In this document: positions 33,899 to 44,892 of the stretch, piece after piece | Layout of the letters: each line of letters starts with the position of its first letter | Numbering within the stretch: position 1 is the stretch's first letter | Source of the DNA: Alopecurus myosuroides | Taxonomy: Eukaryota > Streptophyta > Magnoliopsida > Poales > Poaceae | DNA: 64,000 nt | Assembly (NCBI GenBank): GCA_028641055.1 | Contig: CM054062.1 | Coordinates: forward strand, 21,894,536 to 21,958,535 | Reading direction: 5' to 3' | The notes under the pieces: generated by a model | Told to the model about the DNA's origin: nothing | What the model saw: the letters and a program-made list of their open reading frames with translations, nothing else | Databases searched by the model: none | Program-made: the position numbers and the translations under genes

Positions 33899-35022
33899 CT
33901 ACTCGAGCTCCGAAGAGTAGATGCGGAGCAACTCGAAGGCAGCGTATGCATCTATTGCTGCATACTCGAGATTGATCCGGTCAAGTGGGTTCTTCCCCCA
34001 ATAAAAGTGATTCTTCGAGGGGAAAGAAGTCTTCATGGTTTTGTAGTCGAGGTGGATGAAGGCAGTTGCCATACTAGCCATCCCAGTCTTTTGCCCGTAC
34101 AGGTCATCGAAATGGATCAAGTCCTGAAGATCAATGTAGTGATCTTCAGGTATCTCAATACCCAATGTGCGCATCAACTTCTGCCGGTCATTTGTGATGT
34201 CAACGCTACAGAAGTCGTACCCTTTATTGACAAGAAAATCAACAAGTTCTGGAGATTGCTTTGAACTACTGCAACAACAAAAAGGGAACACGTGTTAGAT
34301 ATTGTTGCAACACGTGTATTCTTACAATGCAACAACAAAAATGGAACATAATTTTCCTATGCAACAACAACAAATAGAAAATGCTATATTGCTACCCTAT
34401 GCAATTTTCCTCTCTACAATTGCTACCCTATGCAATTTTCCTCTCTACAATTAATGCAACAAGTGATACTATTGCTATCAACATGACAACACAATTTTCC
34501 TCTCTACAATTGCTACCCTATGCAATTTTCCTCTCTACAATTGCAACAAGTGATACTATTGCTATCAACATGACAACACAATTTTCCTCTCTACAATTGC
34601 TACCCTATGCAATTTTCCTATCTACAATTGCAACAAGTGATACTATTGCTATCAAAATGACAACACAATTTTCCTCTCTACAATTGCTACCCTATGCAAT
34701 TTTCCTTTCTACAATTGCAAAAAGTGATCGATACTATTGCTATCAACATGACAACGTACACAATTTTCCTACAAGAGAGATCGTGTGCGTACCTTGCCCA
34801 TCGGAAGACAAGCACGGTATCCTTGATCGCAATTTGGATGACGGCCACATCCCGTTGATCCGCCGTGTACTCCAAATCAAGCCCGGAGAACTTGTGGTGT
34901 TCATCGGCGGCTTCATAGCGATTTCTCAAACGGCGAAGAACAGCGGGGAGCCTCTCGCACATATTGGTATAGAAGACATGGATATTCTTGCGCATGGCGT
35001 GGGCACATGGAGAACGTTCCAA
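33899..35022 (-). CDS. WRN-like 3'-5' exonuclease, two exons, captured in CACTA 2
   Basis: Exon 1 is 34793-35022 (or from the second ATG at 34995) and exon 2 is 33899-34268. The donor AAG/GTACGC and the acceptor TTGCAG/T are canonical, and the split codon keeps the frame. The protein is about 190-200 residues, the size of one DnaQ/RNase D-type exonuclease domain. Exo I is GLDLEYT (Asp, Glu), Exo II lies near VDITNDRQKLM, and Exo III is the DEDDy hallmark YAAIDAY. All four acidic metal-ligand positions appear present. Such proteins trim DNA 3' ends; here the host is a transposon, so function is uncertain. There is no helicase part. No promoter is recognised. The start choice is open between the two ATGs. 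Confidence 0.75.
34387..34755 (+). repeat. Minisatellite in the exonuclease intron, period about 88-90 bp
   Basis: Four copies contain TGATACTATTGCTATCAACA and repeated CAATTTTCCTCTCTACAATT. The array fills most of the 524-bp intron (34269-34792). It keeps a plus-strand frame open by chance. Confidence 0.85.
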
Positions 35023-35426
35023 ACGGGAGAATCCATGGGTGGTGGTGTGGAGGAAGAAGAGAGAGCATCAAGATAAGAGAAGAGAGGAAGAAGGAACAGA
35101 GACCGCGCACTGTAGCGAATGGCCTTATTCCTCTCGTTCGCGAAATAAGAGAACGCGCGGGAGGCGAGCAGTTTCGACATTTAGTCGCGGGTGGCCAGGC
35201 CAGCCGGGACTAAAGGCCGGGATGCCAGTCGTTGGGACCTTTAGTCGCGGGTGGCCAGGCCAACCGGAATTAATGCCCTCCGCGCACTTCCCCAACTGCC
35301 GTTCATTTCATTTAGTCGCAGGTCGCCTCGCGAACCGTGACTAAAGCGCATTTAGTCACGGTTCGTATTCTTTGGGGACTAATGGGGGCGTATGGAAGGC
35401 CTTTTTTCTACCAGTGAGTCGCGACA

Positions 35427-36490
35427 ATGGGCGAGCAGAGCGAGACTACCCACTCCAAGTTCGACGAGCTCCCTGTGCATATGGCGTCTCTGACGGGGTG
35501 GATGCAGACGGTGAACACAACGAACCACCGAGGAGCTCCTCAGGCTCCATGCCGAGGACACGGCGTCGCGACTCGTCCTGTTGGAGGCGAACACCGTGGT
35601 GGTTCACACGAGCAAGACGACACCTGCCGGATATATACCGAGTAGGGGTATATACGACATTGTCCTAAAGAGTCGGATTACCAGGGTGGCCTGTTGGTAA
35701 TGGATCACAGTCCATTAGGCGGCCCAGTAATCTGATGCGCAGAAGCCGGATTCTAGAAGAACCCGGACCACGATCCAAAGTGGTGCGGTTTGGAGTAGAA
35801 GGCGGATTCCTTTTTTCCAAGTTAGATACTTACCATAGTCTTCTAGGTTTCATTTCGGTAAGCCCTAACCCGGCTATCTATATAAAGCCGTACGGGAGAA
35901 AAGATAGAAGACAATTAGCTAGAATCCAACTCGCTGAGAAGTTGATCCTCGCCGAGTTAGTGAATCCCTACTCACATTGTACTTTGTATACTTCAGGATT
36001 CAGCCCTTATTTAGTGAGATTGCAGGAGTAGGAACGCCGCCTAGTTGCGACGTACCAAACCTGGGTAAATTTGGTGTTTCTGGTTGTCATACTACCACGT
36101 GCCCCCACGTCTCTACCAGTAGTCTCATGGCACCCCTGTCTTTAAACTCTACTACGACGTCTCGACAACACCGACCACGCCTGGAACCACCATCGTGCGT
36201 AACAACAGCGATAAACAGCCACCCGGGCGTGAAGAGGCACAAGCTACACGGGGGTTGGACGCGGGGATCCATCGATCCACCGCTCCTCCTCCCGACCCTG
36301 GTACGTCGCATCGTTCATCATTCCTGTTTGATCTTGATCTTGACCCATCAGAGTCACGCACAGCCAGCTCTCACGGCTCACATAAGCGACAATTCACACC
36401 TAAAATAGATTTTCCAAAGTTTAACAGTGATGATACCAAATCTGGCGAGACAATTGCGAGCTCTATTTTGAAATCTATGGAGTTTCGCCC
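35427..36490 (+). pseudogene. Gypsy gag N-terminal part, split by a solo LTR
   Basis: ATG at 35427 (MGEQSETTHSKFDELP) starts a gag with a frameshift near 35530, after which LRLHAEDTASRLVLLEAN continues. The frame breaks at the solo LTR (about 35625-36129) and resumes with SLNSTTTSRQHRPRLEPP and then PKIDFPKFNSDD, the usual gypsy gag motif, at about 36400. It is broken again at 36490 in the motif YGVSP by the next solo LTR. Confidence 0.7.
35625..36129 (+). mobile_element. Solo LTR a, in gypsy gag
   Basis: It begins TGCCGGATATATACCGAG and has a TATA-like TATATAAAG near 35879. Removing it joins KTTP to LSLNSTTT in a single gag frame. Flanks ACACC (35620-35624) and GCACC (36130-36134) match in 4 of 5. 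The right end does not read CA, so it may have decayed. Confidence 0.55.
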
Positions 36491-37910
36491 TGATACGTTG
36501 CAAACGTATCTAAGATTTTTTATGCTCAATGCTTGTTTTGTACCAATTGCCACATGTTTCTTTACACTCCATAGAATTTGTATGCATTTTCTGAGAATAA
36601 CCTATTAACAAGATGCCATAGTGCCAGTTCCTGTTTTCTGTTGTTTTTCTATTCCAGACAATTACTTAAGGAATTATTCTCGGAATCGGACGAAACAAGG
36701 ACCCAACCTCCTATTTTTTACGACACGTCAACAGAGTCCAAAGCAGAGACGGAGGAGGGCACCGAGGTGGACACATCATGTGGCGGCGCGGGCTCCCCCT
36801 GGCCGCACCACCACATGGTGTGGGCCCCTCGGACGCCCAACGACATCGCCCTTTCGCCTATATACTGCCTCTGACGCGAAAACCCAAAAGGAATCAGCTT
36901 CCATCCAAGAAAAGTTCCGTAGCTCCGCCGCCATCGAAGAAAAGTTTTAGGGGACAGAAATCTCTGTTCGGCACCCTGTCGGGAAGGGGAATTGCCCAGG
37001 AGACATCTCCATCGACTCGACCGCCATCTTCATCTCCGTTGCTGACTCCCATGATGAGGAGGGAGTAGTTCTCCCCCGAGGTTGAGGGCTCTACTGGTAG
37101 CTATGTGGTTTATATCTCTCTCTCCCATGGTGTGATCTTTATATGATCATGAGCTTTTTAATCTAGTTAAATAAGTAGATGTTACTCTTCATCTATTGTG
37201 CTACTCAAGTGGTTTTTCAATGTGAACTCCGGAGTCACCTTGTCCCACGGTGTGAAGGTGACAGTGTGCGCACCATGTGTGATTCTTAGGCTAAATTTTA
37301 TAGAAATACTTATCATGAGTTATAATTTGTGTGGACGTCTCAATGAAATTTTGGTGTTTGTCTGGAACCATATAGGGCGCTCAAGGTGACAGTGTGGGGT
37401 TACCTAGATGGGGAATGTGAATTTAAGGTGTGCTTTTGCAGCCCTACACGGTGAATTGGTGTTCGTTATCCAACTGGAGAATAGTTCAGTGTAGCATAGT
37501 GAAGAGAAGATATTTATGTATTAAATTATGATATCATTGTTGAGAGTGTCCACTAGTGAAAGTATGATCCCTAGAACTTGTTTCTAAGCACCGAAACACC
37601 GTTTACAACCAGTTCTGCTACATTATTGCTTGCTGCCATTTTTATTTAAGATATTACTTGTATTTCACTATCTATTCACGAAACTAGTACACCTATACAA
37701 CTGAAAATTGTATTAGGTGTGTTGGGGAAAATAAGAGACTTCATGTATCTTAATTGCAGCGTTGCTTGAGAAGGATATCTTTGACCTCTATCTCGCCGAG
37801 TTCGATAAACCTTGGGTGATCCACTTAAGGGAAACTTGCTGATGTTCTATAAATCTCTGCACTTGGAGGCCTAACACTGTCTACAAGAATAGAAGCGTGC
37901 GTAGACATAA
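36491..37910 (+). mobile_element. Solo LTR b, TGATACG class, in gypsy gag
   Basis: It begins TGATACGTTGCAAACGTATC and ends with GAATAGAAGCGTGCGTAGAC plus ATAA, the known end of this grass LTR class with CA decayed to AA. Flanks CGCCC (36486-36490) and CCCCC (37911-37915) match in 4 of 5. Excising the LTR with one flank rejoins YGVSP to HMKVKYAYF in gag. With no internal domain it is a solo LTR of 1.42 kb. Confidence 0.8.
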
Positions 37911-39035
37911 CCCCCCACATGAAAGTCAAATATGCTTATTTCATAGGCAACACGACACTTTGGCTCAAAACTTTTCAGAAGAAGCAAAAAGTAGTGAACT
38001 GGTTGGAAATAGGCGCTACACTTAGGGAGCGTTGGGGCAAGAGTAAACACACTTTTTACATGCGTCAATTGCCAGTGTTAGGGCAGATGGCTTTTGTAGA
38101 TGAATACACAACCAAGTTCAACACACTTTAGCACCAAATTCTGCTGGAAGATCCAAACACTAGTGAAGTGCTATTTGTAGAGATACATTGCGGGCATGCA
38201 TGCTGATATTTGTTCCACTCTTATTTTACATTGCCCTGAAGAAGTGGATACTGCTAGTTTATTGGCGCACTTGTAGGAAACAAAGCTGGAAGCTGCTCAG
38301 GCATCTCATTAGCATAAGCCCCATTTCAACGACAAATACAAGGCACTTGCGGAGAAATTGAGAACTCTAGCTCGTACTGAGGACACCAAGAAATATGATG
38401 AAAAGTTGGAATGTGTTTTACATGTGGGAAAAAATGGAGAAAGGCCGACAAATGCCCAGCAGAGATCCCACTTCACATCATGGAAGAACTGCTAGAGGTG
38501 TTGCATACGGCTGAGGATAACAGTAATGCATCTGACAGTAGCTCTGATGATGATATCATGTCATTGGCACCTCTCTTTGTGACAGAAAATTGTTGTCAGC
38601 GAAGAACTACGCGCCTTCATGACATGGTGGATAATCACCATGTTCTGATTCTGGTAGATTCTGGAGCCAACTCCTCATTATAACATCTAAACTGGCTAGC
38701 CAATTGAATAAGGAAATGATGGAAACAAGTGCTACTCATTTTGTGGCTGCGAGTGGAGCTTATCTTGTCAGCACTCAAAGGGTACCCAATCTACAGTGAT
38801 TATGCCAGGATCATTCCTTTGTGCAAGATTTTCAAGTCTTTCCATTGCCTTGTTATGATATGATTTGGGGGCACATTGGTTAGAAGAATACAGTCTCATG
38901 TGGATCCACTGGAAGAAACGCTGAACGCGCTTCACCCGTAAGAACAAACGTGTGCAGCTCAGCGGAATACATGATAAGCACGCGAATTTTAAACCGGTAT
39001 CACCAACAAAACTCCAAGGGATCTTATGTTGAGGA
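37911..39035 (+). pseudogene. Gypsy gag C-terminal part and protease
   Basis: HMKVKYAYFIGNTTLWLKTF and MRQLPVLGQMAFVDEY are gag core motifs. A zinc-knuckle remnant (CFTCGKKWRKADKCPAEIP, 38410-38470) follows; it lacks the usual histidine spacing. The aspartic protease active site LVDSGANSS lies at about 38653. Further on, frames with SHVDPLEE-like sequence match the usual protease-RT spacer in shifted frames. There are multiple stops. The Sirevirus interrupts the element at 39035. Confidence 0.75.
39031..39035 (+). repeat. Target duplication GAGGA, left of the Sirevirus
   Basis: GAGGA at 39031-39035 and at 61915-61919 flank the Sirevirus exactly. Confidence 0.9.
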
Positions 39036-40315
39036 TGAAAGTAAAGTATGGGCACCTAGAGGGGGTGAAAAGGTTCTACGACCAATTTTAATTTTTCTTT
39101 TAATTTAGGCTTGACACAAAGGTAATTCTCTAGATAATGCAACTAAGGTGAATTTACCTATATGACAAGAATAAAAATAATCACAATGCAAACACAAGTA
39201 AAGGAAGTAAGGGAACGAGGTAACCGAATTGGAGCACGCGGAGACACGATGTAATCCCGAGTTCCTCCTTGTTAAGGGAGTACGTCTCGTTGGAGGGGTG
39301 TGAGCTCGCCACGAAGGCCTACTCAACGCCACAAAGGCTTCACCCTATTCTCCGATGAAACCATCCACAGAGGCCTAGTTCACCTTCCACTATTGATCCC
39401 CTTTGAGGCGGGAATCGAATCCTTTACAAACAACTTGGAGCACACACCCACAACCAAATTGGGGGCTCCCAACTCTTCTTCAATCACCAACAAGTATCAA
39501 GATTCCTATGTTCTCCACAAGAGGAAACCCTAGGCTAGATCCCTCAAGCTAAAGAGGGGGAAATGAAGAACGACTCGGTGAAGATGTAGATCGGGGCCTT
39601 CTCCTTCAATCCTCCAAAGATCTTCGAGTTTGGGTGGAGGGATTGGGAGTTATGAGGGATTGGGTAAGCTCTTAAATGTTATTGAATGCTAAAGGGAAGA
39701 ACTAGAGCTCAAGGAAGAAGAGGAGGGGTATTTATACCCCCTCCCCAAAACTAGCCATTTTGCAGGAAATCGGGGACCGGAATATCCGGTCCAAGTTTGG
39801 ACTGGAATATCCGGTCTATTGTTCTGCTTGAATCCTATTGACTTTAACTGGAATATCCGTTGCCTTTGAATAATCCGGTACCAATAATCCGGCTCGTCTA
39901 TGTCCCGCGCAGGCAACCGTACCAGATAGTCCGGCTCCTCCGGAATAATCCGGTACCAATAATCTGGTTCATCTCTATCAGTTTTATCTCGAGTCCTTAG
40001 CAGTTTTCGAGCAAAAACTCCACAACCGGAATATCCGGTATGAGATGAATAATCCGGTACCAAATATACGGCTCATCTCTGTCCCGAAAATGGTCCAAAA
40101 TTTTCCTAACCGTAATATCCGGCTCCTCCGAATAATCAGGTTCCAATAATCCGGTTGACCTCTGTCTCAAATCTCTTAGGCCAAACTTCACCAATCTTTT
40201 CGGTGATTGATGCCGATGTTCAGTATAACACCTGCATGCTAAACACCTCGATAAATAATGTACTTAGTATTGTTAACTAATACACAAAAGACAAAGAAAA
40301 CGAGATGCACTTTCA
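39036..40315 (-). repeat. Sirevirus 3' LTR
   Basis: Begins TGAAAGTAAAG and ends GATGCACTTTCA on the plus strand. It carries one more palindrome unit (near 39785-39810) than the 5' LTR. Confidence 0.95.
39772..40155. promoter_or_regulatory. CCGGAATATCCGG palindrome cluster in the 3' LTR
   Basis: At least five copies or near copies of CCGGAATATCCGG are interspersed with AATAATCCGGTACC motifs. They lie on the U3 side of the TATA box (minus strand TATAAATA, about 39729-39736). This placement suggests regulatory binding sites; that is inference. Confidence 0.6.
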
Positions 40316-40331
40316 ATCTCCCCCTTTTTGG
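40316..40331 (-). promoter_or_regulatory. Sirevirus polypurine tract
   Basis: On the minus strand CCAAAAAGGGGGAGAT directly abuts the 3' LTR. It primes plus-strand DNA synthesis. Confidence 0.9.
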
Positions 40332-40825
40332 TGTTAGATGACAACACTAAGATTTGCAAGAAAACCTCGACGAGAACATGTTTGAAACAAAATGGAAATG
40401 TTTCCCCCTATCTATATGCATATCTTTTTTTTTGCCTCAAATGCAAATAGATGCATTAATATACGGGGAGTAATTTCCAACAAGTAGCAAACATGCCAAA
40501 GTAACAATATCACAAATATGTTGAGAATAAGATAGAAATATATACCTTGTGTGTAGAGATGATATAAAAAACAACCAAGCACAACAATGGATAATATCCT
40601 CAACATATAATATAGATAATCCAGATAACCACTAACATAGATAATCCATGATAACATCCAAGATAACCAACATAGTCTCACAACACAATAACACATAGTT
40701 TTAAACGAGACAATAAAACGAACACGGTTCACGAAAATAAGTCTAAATGGACACAAGCTCTTACGAAATGATAAAAGTATATGCTTGTGCCCGAACCCAT
40801 GCAAATCCCGTAGTCTAGTAGCTAC

Positions 40826-40838
40826 TTCTCCCCCTTTG
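40826..40838 (-). promoter_or_regulatory. Second polypurine-like tract of the Sirevirus
   Basis: Minus-strand CCAAAGGGGGAGAAG lies about 500 bp before the 3' LTR. Extra tracts of this kind are described for Sireviruses. A third, weaker one (CATAGGGGGAG) lies near 43458-43468, just after pol. Confidence 0.6.
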
Positions 40839-41086
40839 GCATCGAGACACCAAAAAGGAGAGAAATAACTAAGCTAACGTCCCAACAAGGTCTAAGCATT
40901 CGAATGCTCAGAAGACTCGCCTGTAGACGCCTCAGAATCACCATGCGCCTCGCCCTCCAGATCATCATCAGTCGCCTCATCGTCCTCCTCATCATAATAA
41001 TCAACAGGATTCCTGGAGGTGGAAGCAGAAGTGGTACGGAGAGCCTCCTCAATGCGCTCCCAAGGAGTGCGATCATCAGCAAACCA

Positions 41087-42343
41087 CTAAGTGTAAGACT
41101 GAGCAACACGAGGAGCAGGCAGATCACCCGTAGCACCACTCACGTGGTGAAGAATCTGACTCTGGGTACTGGCCATAGTTGTATCTCTGCAGTAGGCCCT
41201 GTACTGCTCCTTATGGATGTCCACCTTCATGCACAGCACATTGCGCTGAAACCAGGAGAGCTTCCTGACATGGCACAGAGTGTTGGAACCAGGGGTGGAA
41301 GCAGGCCGAGCACTAGAAGAGGGCACACCCCCCCATAGAGGAACCACCCTCAAATGGAGGAACGGGAGCAGCAGGAGTAACCTTCTTCCTCTTGATGTAC
41401 AACTTCTTGACCTTGTGAGGCTCCATGGGTAGCTCAGAGAAATCATTCTTCATCACATCCTTGATTAGCATCATGATGTAAGGACCATAGGGCATGGTGT
41501 TCCCACCAATCATAGCAGAGTACAATAAATAATATCCATGACATCCACAGTATAGGAAGCAGAAGGATCCTCATCTTTCATGCACTCCTTTGCCAAGATA
41601 ATAAGATTGCACAAAGGAGTGGTGAGAGCATCATTATTACCTCCAATCGGCACCAAAAAGGATCTGAAGATACACACCAGCTGATCATAGAGAGGAAGAA
41701 GTCCCTCCAAGCCCCCAACAGTAAATCCTGGAGCATATAACTCTGCCATGTACCTCTCCCTCCGAGGTCTCTCCACCTCATGCACACGGCGACCGATAGA
41801 AGGATGAAAACGATATCCAAGGAGACGAGCAAATCTGTGAAAAGGAGTCTCACACGGAGTGGACTGGGTCATCAACTTAATGATACAAACAGAGTCCTTG
41901 CTGAAAACCAGAGTAGACATGAACTGATTAATGAGCTGGGTGTTGTACGGGCACTGGGTCTCCATGAGCTTCACAAGTCCGAACCTCTCAACAATACTCG
42001 CGGCATCAGCAAACTCCTCCTTCTCCTTCATCACAGCAAACTCAAATGGGTGCATCTCACGAATAGGGTACCTGAAGTCACAGTAGATATCTGCATAGAA
42101 GTATGACTACTCCAGGTTCCAGAAACAAGGATCACAAGCAACATCCCGAGGAGAGAGGTAGCAATCCTTCTGCCTAATCAAAGTGTAATCAGGACACTAA
42201 TATCGGACTTATAGTTGAGCCGAGAGGTTTTATTCTTGGGCCTAGACGAAACCACTTTCTTCCCACTAGATTTCCTTGGAGGGCGTTGAACACCTTGATC
42301 CTCATCACTAGTATCCTTGTAGGAGGGGCGCTTCCGAGTGCTC
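41087..42343 (-). pseudogene. Sirevirus third ORF, plant transposon-type protein
   Basis: A likely start is MSTRKRPSYKDTSDEDQG at 42343. A frameshift near 42195 is followed by an open stretch of 181 codons (42055-41510) starting MHPFEFAVMKEKEEFADA, with FGLVKLMETQCPYNTQLINQ and RRVHEVERPRRERYMAELY. A shifted C-terminal part contains MPYGPYIMMLIKDVMKNDF (about 41490). It sits after pol, where Sireviruses of some plants have an env-like gene. I see no signal peptide or membrane helix, so I would not call it envelope. It resembles grass plant-transposon proteins of unknown function. Confidence 0.6.
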
Positions 42344-43525
42344 ATCTAATCAACACCGGAACCACCTGTGAACGAGACAATAGAAGGAAAGAAATGGGGA
42401 TGAGTGCACATATGTCAAGAAATGGATGAATCATGCGTAAAAACAATAGAAAAGATTCCAGGTATTAATCTAATAAGAATTCTAGCAAGGATTAATTTTG
42501 GGCTGCTCTCAAACGGATATTCCGGTTCAAAACTGGACCGGATATTCCGGTACTTCGAAAACAACACAAAATTAATTCTAATCTAGAGTTCAAAACTAGA
42601 TCGGTGAAAAGATAATCTAGTCTATTGTATCTAGCAAGTATAGGGTACCCTAGGGAACAATTCCTACCAAGCATTATCAACAAAAACACAAATCCATGGA
42701 GTGGTATGGTTATGGCACCAAGATTCACCGAGATTGAACTTTACCAGCTTCCATGGACGAAGATACTTGGATGGAAACGCTCCCGAGGACGAGGGAAACA
42801 AGATCTGGGCAATAGATCAAAGATCCCGCGTGGGGAACGGCCCGGGGGGCCAAGAATAAGTGCGGCGGTGTTGGGGGTGGAGGAGAGGAGTTGGGGAAGA
42901 AAGGGAACGAACTGCCCCTTCCCCGTCCCTTTCCTGGATAAGTGATTTTCGCCGGACCGGATATTCCGGTTCAAGTTTGAAGCGGATATTCCGGTCCAGA
43001 GCTGGGACGGAAATTCCGGCTGCCTACTATTTTGAAATTTCCTCGTTTCAATGGAATGACACAAGTTCTAGATGAAGTTGGCTTTAAGGTAGAATGGCTT
43101 CGGATAGAAACACCAAACTGAAAGTAGTACTTATCCCTCTCAAAATTAAGAATCAAACTAACAAAATACCAATTGAGTGAGATTTTCCTACAAAAGAACA
43201 CTTAGAAGGAAAAAACAAGAAATGCAATGAAATATCAAATAAAACCCAACTAAGATCCAACTCTTCGGAAAGAAGAGGTTGGTGGCCGAAACCACCATGT
43301 AAGAGATCATGGTATGCAACCGCGAAGATATATCTTGGGTGCATTGCCAATTCTCAACATTGAAGCTCACAATTCAACATTAGAAAAAGAGAGATAACAA
43401 TGAATATTTGCTTTGGGCATAATGGGGGGGAGGGAGAACCCAATGTGTTAGGATAACACTCCCCCTATGTCATGCCTACACCTAAACTCGTACACGTTTC
43501 TTCTATAGGGGTGAGTGCAATATCC
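42344..43525 (-). other. Sirevirus spacer between pol and the third ORF, with inverted palindromes
   Basis: No gene. Copies of CCGGATATTCCGG or near copies occur at about 42513, 42537, 42956, 42981 and 43007, in the opposite orientation to those of the LTRs. A polypurine-like tract lies near 43458. Confidence 0.6.
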
Positions 43526-44892
43526 TCAAGTCAAACTCCTAGAATCAATGACATTTAGTTCATTCCTCAAGAACAAGAATCTTGCATCATCAAGTGGCTT
43601 CGTGAAAATATCCGCAAGATTGTCCTTGGTGGGCACATAAGATAGTGCAATATCCCCTCTTGCCACGTGGTCTCGGATGAAATGATGGCGAATCTTAATA
43701 TGCTCCACTCTTGTATGTTGGATGGGGTTGTAGGCGATCTTGATGGCACTTTCATTGTCACACAAAAGAGACACCTTATCCATATGAACCCCATACTCCT
43801 TGAGAGTTTGCCTCATCCATAGCAATTGAGTGCAAGCACTTGCGGCGGCTACATACTCGGTTTCGGCGGTGGAGAGAGATATGCAATTTTGCTTCTTCGA
43901 AGACCAACTCACCAAAGACCTACCAAGAAATTGGCAAGCCCCGGAAGTAGACTTCCTATCATCTTGATCACCCGCCCAATCGGAATCCGTGTAGCCCTTG
44001 AGAGAAAATTGTGCCCCCTTTGGGTACCATAAACCAAATCTTGGGGTATGAACCAAATAATGAAAGATCCTATGGACCGCCATCAAATGGCTTTCCTTAT
44101 GAGACGCTTGATACCTTGCACACACACCTACACTCAAAACTATATCGGGCCTAGATGCACAAAGATAGAGCAAAGAACCAATCATAGAACGATGCATCTT
44201 TTGGTCCACATCTTTACCCTTCGGATTACATGATAGGTGGCACTTGACTTGCATAGGAGATGTCTTGATCTTTGCATTTAGGAAGTTAAACCTCTTAATG
44301 GGTATACTTGGCTTGAGAAATGAAAGTCCCACGAGTCAATTGATTGATCTCAAAGCCAAGGAAGAATTTAAGCTCACCCATCATAGACATCTCGAAACCT
44401 GTCAATCATAAGCTTAGAGAACTCATTATTGAAAGCTTGGTTAGTTGAGCCAAAGATAATATCATCCACATAGAGTTGGCATATGAAAATCTCTCCCTTT
44501 ACTCTCTTGGTGAAGAGAGTGGCGTCGATCTTCCCAACTTCGAAACCACGGTCATCCAACAATTCTCTAAGGTGCTCATACCAAGCACGTGGTGCTTGTT
44601 TGAGACCATAGAGAGCTTTGTCGAGTTTGTAGACATGGTTAGGAAAGTTGAGATTCTCGAACCCCGGAGGTTTCTTCACATATAGTTCCTCATTTAGTGG
44701 ACCATTCAATAAAGCACTTTTGACATCCTTTTGTTGCAATTTGAAATTATGAGAAGAAGCATAAGCAAGGAGGATACAGATGCACTCAAGGCGAGCCACG
44801 GGTGCGTAGGTTTAATCAAATTCAATGCCTTCAACTTGAGTGTAACCTTGAGCAACCAATCTATCCTTGTTCCTTATGACAATGCCATGCTC
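43526..44892 (-). pseudogene. Sirevirus RT C-terminal part and RNase H
   Basis: Minus strand after the inner element: RVT_2 motifs KALYGLKQAPRAWYEHLREL and the catalytic LYVDDIIFGS (about 44455). A frame break lies near 44370-44330. RNase H follows (YTDSDWAGDQDDRKSTSG, about 43980; STAETEYVA and VPTKDNLADIFTKPL toward the end), closing at TAA just below 43526. There is a premature stop near 44812. The N-terminal half of this reverse transcriptase lies on the other side of the inner Copia, at 56066 and above. Confidence 0.9.
44888..44892 (+). repeat. Target duplication TGCTC, left of the inner Copia
   Basis: TGCTC at 44888-44892 and 56016-56020. Confidence 0.9.

Larger units (their letters stand above)
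32449..35416. mobile_element. CACTA 2, CACTG-type element with a captured exonuclease gene
   Basis: The 2968-bp element begins CACTGGTAGAAAAAGGCC and ends GGCCTTTTTTCTACCAGTG, flanked by AGT on both sides (32446-32448 and 35417-35419). TTTAGTCCCGG-like subterminal repeats are present at both ends. These ends are of the Rim2/Hipa kind (family knowledge) and differ from CACTA 1. It contains a 5S-derived module, an AT-rich tandem array and a WRN-like exonuclease gene, but no transposase. Confidence 0.92.

Noticed and set aside
34381..35076. Plus-strand frame of 231 codons
   Set aside because: Kept open by the 88-90 bp minisatellite and the antisense of the exonuclease exon; the minus-strand gene has motifs and splice sites, this frame has none.
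41087..42343. Retroviral envelope gene
   Set aside because: Position fits, but no signal peptide, membrane helix or cleavage site is visible.
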